From contig JBEKZL010000139.1 of the NCBI GenBank assembly GCA_049509915.1, positions 1-19,522 on the forward strand: DNA of 19,522 nt, written 5' to 3'. Source of the DNA: JBEKYD01 sp049509915. Lineage in GTDB: Bacteria; Acidobacteriota; Terriglobia; Bryobacterales; Bryobacteraceae. Below are positions 14,206 to 19,522 of this stretch, piece after piece. The notes beneath the pieces are model-generated. The model was not told the DNA's origin. It was given only the letters and a program-made list of their open reading frames with translations, and ran no database searches. The translations under genes and the position numbers were made by a program. The number at the start of each line of letters is the position of its first letter. The stretch's first letter is position 1.

Positions 14206-17200
14206 GCCGGCGAAGCAGGATATTGCGGAGGGCAGCGATCGGCGCCGCGGGGCTGGCGGCGGTCGTCATGGTAAGTGTGGTCCTCACGGCGCGTACGGAA
14301 TGGTTTCGTAACTATGTAAGGCAGAAGCTGGTGGCCGCGATGGAAGGTGCTACTGGCGGACGAGTGGAGATTGGGTCTCTCGCATTGGAGTGGACTCGCC
14401 TACGCGCCACAGTAACGGACCTCGTAATTCACGGCACTGAGCGGGCCGGTTCGGCTCCCTACCTGGGCGCCCGCCGGGTAGAGGTACAGCTGGCCTTGTT
14501 CCGGAGCCTTCGACTGGTGAGCATTTCTTATCTAGGCTTGGACCACCCGCAGGCGAACATTCTGGTGCTTCCCGACGGCAGCACAAATGTTCCGAAACCG
14601 AAGTACGCCTCGTCTTCCAGCTCGAAGGATACGCTCCAGACTGTGATCGACCTGGCGGTAGGGCGTTTCGTGCTCGCGAACGGAGCGCTAGTGTTTAATT
14701 CGCAAAAGCAGGACTTCGACCTGAGAGGTGAATCGCTACGGGTGCGGTTGTGGTTCGAGGGATCAAAACAAAGCTACAAAGGTGAAATCTCCCTGGCGCC
14801 CCTATATGTGGTTTCCGGGCGCAACACGCCGGTGCAGCTTCGCATCACAGTGCCGATTACACTGAACCGGAGCCAAATTGGCTTCAGAAACGCCAGCATA
14901 ACAACGGCGGCGTCGAAGATACGAATCGACGGCGAAGTGCAGAACCTCGATGACCCGAAGACTTGGGCGCACATCCAGGGAAGCGTCGCGCTGGCCGACT
15001 TACAGAGCGCGACGCATTTGCAGATGGCGCCGTCCGGCACAGGATTGCCTTCGGCCGTAGACCTGGACGGGTACGTTACGGTTGCCGACAACGAGATCAA
15101 CGTCTCCAGATCATGGATTACTTTAGGGGGTTCCCGAATAGAAGCGTCGGGAGAATTGCGAGACCCGGCGGGCAATGGCGCGCTACAGTTTCGAGCCGGG
15201 TTAGCGATAGCCGAGTTAGGGCGGCTGATGAAGCTGAAGGATCGGCCTGAAGGGACGCTCCAGGCCAGCGGCAGCGCGAAAGTGGATGCAGAAGGGAATT
15301 ACGATATCCGGGCCGTTCTCGACGCGCGAGGGCTATCCGTGATGCGCGGCGCGCAACGAGTCGGGAACATGACGCTGGCGTCCGACGCGATCCTGACGCC
15401 GCATCGCCTGGAGATTCATGGATTCCGGATTGGCGCCTTCGGTGCCGAAATTGCGGGAAGCGCCTCTATGGAAGACTTTGCCCGCTACAAGGTAAACGCG
15501 GATCTACGGCATCTGGATCTGCAGGCGTTGATGGGCGGCATGGAGCAGAGGGGAGTGGATTACGACGGCGTGGTTTCCGGTTCGGTGGCCGCGGCTGGCG
15601 ATCTGAGCGCGGCCGGTACGAGGAGCCTCGCGGCGGATGCGCGACTCTCAATCGCCCCTTCGGGGCAGGGGACTCCGATATCCGGCCGCCTTTCGGCGGA
15701 CTACCGGGGAGACACCGACGATCTGAGGGTGAGTGACTCATTTGTTGCCTTACCCCACTCCCGACTGGATGTGAGCGGATCGCTCGGAAGCCACTTGAAC
15801 GTATCTCTGGCGAGTTCCGACTTGAGAGACTTTTCGCCTTTCACGGGAGGAACCTTGCCTGTGACACTGGCCGGACGCGCGCAGTTTGCGGGGGAGGTGA
15901 TCGGACATTTGGCGACGCCTCGAATCACCGGCCATCTGGCGGTGGGCCGCTTCGCTATTCAGGGCCGTCAATTCGATGATCTGGCATCGGACGTGGACGC
16001 ATCGAACTCAGGCGCGACGGTCACCGCCGGCAGCTTGCGGCATGGAATGATGCAGGCGCAGTTCAGCGGGGCATTGGGCCTGCGGAATTGGACGCCGGCA
16101 CAGGATCAACCCGTGACAGTTCAAGCTTCGGTTCGAGATGGAGACCTGGCCGACGTGCTGGCGCTTTCCGGGATGCCGCCGGCCGGCTTCTCGGGCACGC
16201 TGAGGGCGGATGCAAACGTGTCAGGATCAGTTGCCAATCCGCGCGGCAGCGCCAGCGTTAGCGTGCTTAAGGGTATGGTGTGGGGCGAGCCCATCGACAG
16301 GCTCGGCGCGCAGGTCAGTCTGACCGATCGGACGGTGACGGTTTCAAATGCGCAGGTAGCTGCCGGCGCGGCGCGGCTGAACCTGACAGCGGAACTCAAC
16401 CATCCGCGCGACCGGATCGACAGGGGACAACTGCACGCCCACGTGGTGACCACCCAGGTGGATCTGGCCCGGCTCCGAACTGTTCAGAACCTGCGGCCGA
16501 ATGCGGGCGGCGCGTTGCAGGCGAGCGCCGATATCACCGTCGAACTGCGCGGGTCGGCCAGGACGGGAGAGACAGAGTTTCAACCGACGGCCGTGACACT
16601 GGATGCTTCGGGCAGCGGCTTGCGAGTTGGCGGAGAGAAGTATGGCGACTTCAATGCCACGGCGCGAACCAGCGGGCAGACCGTAACTTACAACCTGAGC
16701 TCCAATCTGGCCGGCTCCCAAATTAGACTGAACGGTAACACGGAACTCAGCACGGGTTATCGAACCACAGCTCACGGGCAAGTCGATAATCTGCCGGTGG
16801 CGCGATTGCTTGTATTGCTGAAGCGATCGGATATCCCGGCACGAGGTAGCCTTCGTGCCAGCATCGACCTCACTGGCCCGATCGACAATCCGGAGGGAAG
16901 CCTGGATGCCACCGTAGACCGCGCTATGTTTGACGACGAGCCGGTGGACCGGGTTCACGCACGGGTGAATTATCTTGCGACGAGCATCGACGCGCCAGAA
17001 CTGGAAATCAGCGCCGGGAATTCCGCCGTTAGCGCGAGCATACATTTCGACCACCCGCCGGGCGCCCTGGACAGCGGCACGCTGCGGTTCCGAATCAACA
17101 ACGGACACGTGGACATGGCGCGCATTGACTATTTACAACGGATGCGGCCGGGCTTAGCGGGAACGCTGCAAGTTACGGCGGATGGAACCGCCACGGTGCG

Positions 17201-19040
17201 CGGCACGGAGCCTCGCGTATTGGCGCGCGACGTGAATCTAAGTCTTTCCGGGAAAGGGGTGGCGCTTAGCGGCAAGAGTTTCGGAGAGTTCACAGTGAGC
17301 GCCGCAACGGCCGGCGGCACGGTTAATCTCGTTCTCGATTCGAGCCTGGCCGGCGCGTCCGTTCACGGAAACGGGAGTGCGCAGCTAGATGGCGATTATC
17401 CACTCGCGGCGCGGATGACGTTCCGCAATGTGACATGGAAGGGCTTGGAGCCTCTGCTGGGAGAGGCCGGCGCCGAGACGAGCGATATTGACGCAGCGAC
17501 GGATGGCGAACTCACACTGAACGGGCCGGCGCTTCGAGCAGAAACGATGAGCGGCCGCCTGCAGCTTTCGCGGGTGGAGATACGCGCGAAGGCGCGGGGA
17601 CCGCACTCCCAGACGGTGAGCGTAGAAAATCAGCGACCAGTGGTTTTGGCTTTGGAACGCGGCGCCGCCCGGATCGAGAGTCTGCATCTGACCGGACCGC
17701 AAACCGACATACAGGCGCACGGTACTGTTTCGGTTTCGGCGCGGACGTTGGAAGCGACCGTCAGCGCGCGCACCGACCTAAGCCTGATACAGGGCTTCCG
17801 CCGGGACGTTGTTTCCTCCGGCCAGTTGGTGGCGGATGCGACCATACGGGGCACTTTTCAAAAGCCTCTGGTCAGCGGGAAACTCGAATTGCACAATGCG
17901 TCGACGAATGTGATGGACTTTCCCGCGGGACTTTCGAACGCGAACGGAGTAGTGGAGTTCAGCGGCAACAGCGCTTCATTTCGAAACCTGAACGGCGAGG
18001 TTGGTGGCGGCAAAGTTACGTTGAGCGGTTTTGTGAGCTACAGCCAGGCCATCCGGCTGGGACTTCGGGTAAGTGCAAAAGAGGTGCGACTGCGTCTGCA
18101 GCCGGGTGTGGATGCGGTAGCGGACGCGGACTTGAGATTAAGCGGGCGGACGGACGCGAGCATACTGTCCGGAACGCTTACGCTGGATCAAATCGCGTAT
18201 GCGCCGCAGAGCGACATCGGGGCCATTCTGTCGCGCGCGGCTCCGCCGGTGCAGTCTTCACCCACGCCGTCGGCGCTGCTAGAGAACATGAAATTGGATT
18301 TGCAGGTGCGGACATCGTCGGCCACCGCAGTGCAGGCTTCGGTGAGTCAGAACCTGGAGTTGGATGCCAACCTGCATATCATGGGGACAGCTTCGGAGCC
18401 TGGGCTGGCAGGGCGCATCTCGATAACCGAAGGTAAGCTGGTTTTTTTCAGTTCGACTTATACGGTGGACTCGGGGGCGATTTCGTTTTACAATCCACTC
18501 CGCATTCAGCCAGTGTTGGATCTTAGTTTGGCGACCCGGGCCAAAGGCGTCGACGTGACGCTTCGAGTGACGGGTCCGATCGATAACATGAAGTTATCCT
18601 ACACCTCAGATCCGCCGCTACAGTTCCAGGAAATCGTCGGGCTTTTGGCGGCCGGGCAGACGCCGACTTCGGACCCAACACTGCTGGCCAACCAGCCGAC
18701 GCAGCCCACGCAGACCTTCCAGCAAATGGGTGAATCGGCGGTCGTGAGCAAGGCGCTTGCGGACCCGGTCGCCAGCCGGTTACAGAGAGTGTTCGGCATC
18801 ACGCAGTTGAATATCAACCCGACATTTGCAGGCAGTTCGGGGTTGCCGCAAGCTCAACTTAGCCTGACACAACAGGTGACTTCTCGGATTACCCTGACTT
18901 ATACAACAGTGGTGGACGACCCCAACCAGCAGGCGGTGAGCGGGAATGTCGAATTGAATCAACGCTGGTCGGCGATGGCGATGCGCGACCAAAACGGACT
19001 GTTCACCGTGAAGGTGCTATATCGGAAACGCTTCCGGTAG
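14202..19040 (+). CDS. tamB: translocation and assembly module protein TamB
   Basis: A 1612-residue TamB/AsmA-like protein: anchored in the inner membrane, spanning the periplasm as a long beta-taco, with its C-terminus reaching the Omp85 partner. It is linked in other bacteria to outer-membrane protein insertion and phospholipid transport. Residues 11-30 are a single membrane segment, followed by an AsmA-like start (WFRNYVRQKLVAAMEGATGG). The middle consists of repeated beta units; a clear tandem pair of about 217 residues begins at SGTLRADANVSG (664) and RGSLRASIDLTG (881). The last about 400 residues are the TamB (DUF490) domain, with ITEGKLVFFSSTYTVDSGAI, FYNPLRIQPVLDLS, PPLQFQEIVGLLAAGQTPT, ALADPVASRLQRVFGITQLN and the terminal VKVLYRKRFR. 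It starts by ATGA overlap with the SurA-like gene, with a good Shine-Dalgarno. It is longer than E. coli TamB (about 1260 residues). It is the last gene of the operon; no terminator was identified after it. Confidence 0.93.
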   Translation: MSRRSRILRRAAIGAAGLAAVVMVSVVLTARTEWFRNYVRQKLVAAMEGATGGRVEIGSLALEWTRLRATVTDLVIHGTERAGSAPYLGARRVEVQLALFRSLRLVSISYLGLDHPQANILVLPDGSTNVPKPKYASSSSSKDTLQTVIDLAVGRFVLANGALVFNSQKQDFDLRGESLRVRLWFEGSKQSYKGEISLAPLYVVSGRNTPVQLRITVPITLNRSQIGFRNASITTAASKIRIDGEVQNLDDPKTWAHIQGSVALADLQSATHLQMAPSGTGLPSAVDLDGYVTVADNEINVSRSWITLGGSRIEASGELRDPAGNGALQFRAGLAIAELGRLMKLKDRPEGTLQASGSAKVDAEGNYDIRAVLDARGLSVMRGAQRVGNMTLASDAILTPHRLEIHGFRIGAFGAEIAGSASMEDFARYKVNADLRHLDLQALMGGMEQRGVDYDGVVSGSVAAAGDLSAAGTRSLAADARLSIAPSGQGTPISGRLSADYRGDTDDLRVSDSFVALPHSRLDVSGSLGSHLNVSLASSDLRDFSPFTGGTLPVTLAGRAQFAGEVIGHLATPRITGHLAVGRFAIQGRQFDDLASDVDASNSGATVTAGSLRHGMMQAQFSGALGLRNWTPAQDQPVTVQASVRDGDLADVLALSGMPPAGFSGTLRADANVSGSVANPRGSASVSVLKGMVWGEPIDRLGAQVSLTDRTVTVSNAQVAAGAARLNLTAELNHPRDRIDRGQLHAHVVTTQVDLARLRTVQNLRPNAGGALQASADITVELRGSARTGETEFQPTAVTLDASGSGLRVGGEKYGDFNATARTSGQTVTYNLSSNLAGSQIRLNGNTELSTGYRTTAHGQVDNLPVARLLVLLKRSDIPARGSLRASIDLTGPIDNPEGSLDATVDRAMFDDEPVDRVHARVNYLATSIDAPELEISAGNSAVSASIHFDHPPGALDSGTLRFRINNGHVDMARIDYLQRMRPGLAGTLQVTADGTATVRGTEPRVLARDVNLSLSGKGVALSGKSFGEFTVSAATAGGTVNLVLDSSLAGASVHGNGSAQLDGDYPLAARMTFRNVTWKGLEPLLGEAGAETSDIDAATDGELTLNGPALRAETMSGRLQLSRVEIRAKARGPHSQTVSVENQRPVVLALERGAARIESLHLTGPQTDIQAHGTVSVSARTLEATVSARTDLSLIQGFRRDVVSSGQLVADATIRGTFQKPLVSGKLELHNASTNVMDFPAGLSNANGVVEFSGNSASFRNLNGEVGGGKVTLSGFVSYSQAIRLGLRVSAKEVRLRLQPGVDAVADADLRLSGRTDASILSGTLTLDQIAYAPQSDIGAILSRAAPPVQSSPTPSALLENMKLDLQVRTSSATAVQASVSQNLELDANLHIMGTASEPGLAGRISITEGKLVFFSSTYTVDSGAISFYNPLRIQPVLDLSLATRAKGVDVTLRVTGPIDNMKLSYTSDPPLQFQEIVGLLAAGQTPTSDPTLLANQPTQPTQTFQQMGESAVVSKALADPVASRLQRVFGITQLNINPTFAGSSGLPQAQLSLTQQVTSRITLTYTTVVDDPNQQAVSGNVELNQRWSAMAMRDQNGLFTVKVLYRKRFR
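16191..17492 (+). repeat. tandem 217-residue (651-base) duplication inside tamB
   Basis: Unit 1 (residues 664-880, from 16191) and unit 2 (881-1097, from 16842) align along their length without major gaps: GEPIDRLGAQV with DEPVDRVHARV, VDLARLRTVQNLRPNAGGAL with VDMARIDYLQRMRPGLAGTL, and SSNLAGSQIRLNGNTEL with DSSLAGASVHGNGSAQL. The start of a third, weaker unit may be GELTLNGPALRAETMSGRLQ. The copies have diverged at the DNA level, so the duplication is old. Confidence 0.7.
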
Positions 19041-19250
19041 TGCGTGCCAGTGCTGTCCCCAACAGGCCAGACCTCCAGCCCGAGGCACCGAAAACAGGCC
19101 ATTCGCAGCGACATTCTCGGCCGGTTCTGGTGGAGGTCTCGGGTTAGAGTTACTATGCACTGTCCAAATCACAGCAGAGCGAGCGTAAGTTGCTCGGCTA
19201 CAAGGACGGAGGTGCTTTTGCGCCGTGAGACTCTGGGATAAGGCCTTGCT
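19041..19250. other. non-coding stretch after tamB, with a possible gene scrap
   Basis: No intact gene. On the plus strand 19148-19228 reads 26 codons (SYYALSKSQQSERKLLGYKD and on to FAP, then TGA) with protein-like, Lys-rich composition unlike the GC-rich shadows, but a stop lies immediately upstream and I recognise no family. No hairpin with a T-run follows tamB. Confidence 0.3.
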
Positions 19251-19331
19251 TCAGAGGGGGATCGTGAAGTAGAAGGTGGATCCTTCACCGGGCGCGGATT
19301 CGACCCAATTCTGGGTTCTCCCGCAATTTCC
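19251..19331 (-). pseudogene. C-terminal remnant of a sensor histidine kinase
   Basis: On the minus strand the last codons before the TGA at 19251-19253 read WVESAPGEGSTFYFTIPL (19254-19307). This is the closing strand pair of the HATPase_c domain of sensor histidine kinases (usual form: G-R-I-W-V-E-S-x-x-G-x-G-S-T-F-x-F-x-I-P). Upstream the reading decays to NCGRTQN and then loses similarity, and about 60 bases further the start of an ISL3-like transposase appears. All N, G1 and dimerisation boxes are absent. The simplest view is that the IS or a linked deletion removed the rest of the kinase gene. Confidence 0.65.
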
Positions 19332-19393
19332 GTGCAGGTTGTGATCGTCCGAAAGGCCCCAAAACATAGAGGGGCATAAATGTTCTATTGTTG

Positions 19394-19522
19394 ATGGCAA
19401 AAATGGCTTCTCCCCCGAGCCATGTTCAGGCCCTCCTTCCTGATCCCTCCTGTCTCAAGCTGAACTCAGTTGAGCACCAGGCCGACGGTCGGGTGCTGAT
19501 TGTGGCTGCCGCCATCGGTTCC
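19394..19522 (+). CDS. ISL3-like transposase, N-terminal fragment (cut by window edge)
   Basis: Forty-three codons run from the ATG at 19394 to the window edge. After MAKMASPPSHVQAL the reading LLPDPSCLKLNSVEHQADGR followed by VLIVAAAIGS matches the opening of ISL3-family transposases, where a short P-D-P-x-x-L strand and an x-D-G-x-x-L/I-x-V strand precede a Cys-pair zinc ribbon. The zinc ribbon and DDE core lie outside the window. An in-frame second ATG at 19403 is an alternative start. No clear Shine-Dalgarno is present, and the terminal inverted repeat of the element (expected within about 19332-19390) could not be confirmed with one end visible. Confidence 0.65.
   Translation, partial: MAKMASPPSHVQALLPDPSCLKLNSVEHQADGRVLIVAAAIGS

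Noticed and set aside
16344..17108. Minus-strand frame (254 codons) inside tamB
   Set aside because: Antisense shadow of a well-supported gene; no ribosome binding site and no motifs.
19170..19200. CGAGC-GTAAGTT-GCTCG stem after tamB as a terminator
   Set aside because: Only five pairs and no T-run after it.
1..19522. CRISPR array, rRNA, riboswitch or prophage
   Set aside because: No regular short repeats, no RNA gene signatures and no phage structural genes were seen.

Overview
The window looks like a chromosomal segment of a GC-rich diderm bacterium, most likely an acidobacterium of the Solibacter/Bryobacter type. This rests on gene content and gene order: secreted S9 and type-B esterases, a large secreted DUF6067/GH123-like protein, and an Omp85 - SurA-like - TamB operon. 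No marker gene fixes the taxon. Both edges are insertion sequences: the 5' end of an IS701-like transposase on the left (minus strand) and the 5' end of an ISL3-like transposase on the right (plus strand).

Layout. 1-1846 is decayed accessory DNA. It holds the IS701-like edge with a clear sigma70-type promoter, a short Cys-rich ORF (DUF6788-like), a broken minus-strand helicase of the kind found in TOTE conflict systems (Walker A kept, Walker B region deleted, a frameshift before the C-terminal domain), and a broken plus-strand HEPN-type gene carrying two compensating frameshifts. The two broken genes abut head to head, both missing their 5' ends. 1943-9128 is ordinary chromosome: a secreted S9-type peptidase/esterase, the large subunit of exonuclease VII (xseA, divergent from the peptidase), a secreted type-B carboxylesterase and a 975-residue secreted GH-like protein. 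9129-9474 is non-coding. 9475-10516 is a YihY/BrkB membrane protein whose last codons seem shifted out of frame at a C-rich tract.

10577-19040 is one tightly coupled plus-strand operon for outer-membrane biogenesis. It encodes an Omp85 protein with about seven POTRA-like repeats, a SurA-like periplasmic chaperone without a PPIase domain, and a 1612-residue TamB protein. The stop and start codons overlap at both joints (TAATG and ATGA). Together they form a TAM-like machine: outer-membrane barrel, periplasmic chaperone, and an inner-membrane-anchored bridge. TamB contains a tandem repeat of about 217 residues. 19041-19522 holds no intact gene. It has the last codons of a sensor histidine kinase (minus strand) and then the ISL3-like transposase start, so the IS probably destroyed that kinase gene.

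The most interesting parts are the seven-POTRA Omp85/SurA-core/TamB operon and the wreck of a helicase plus HEPN locus. No CRISPR array, tRNA, rRNA or riboswitch was seen. All family assignments are from motif recognition by eye; no database search was run.
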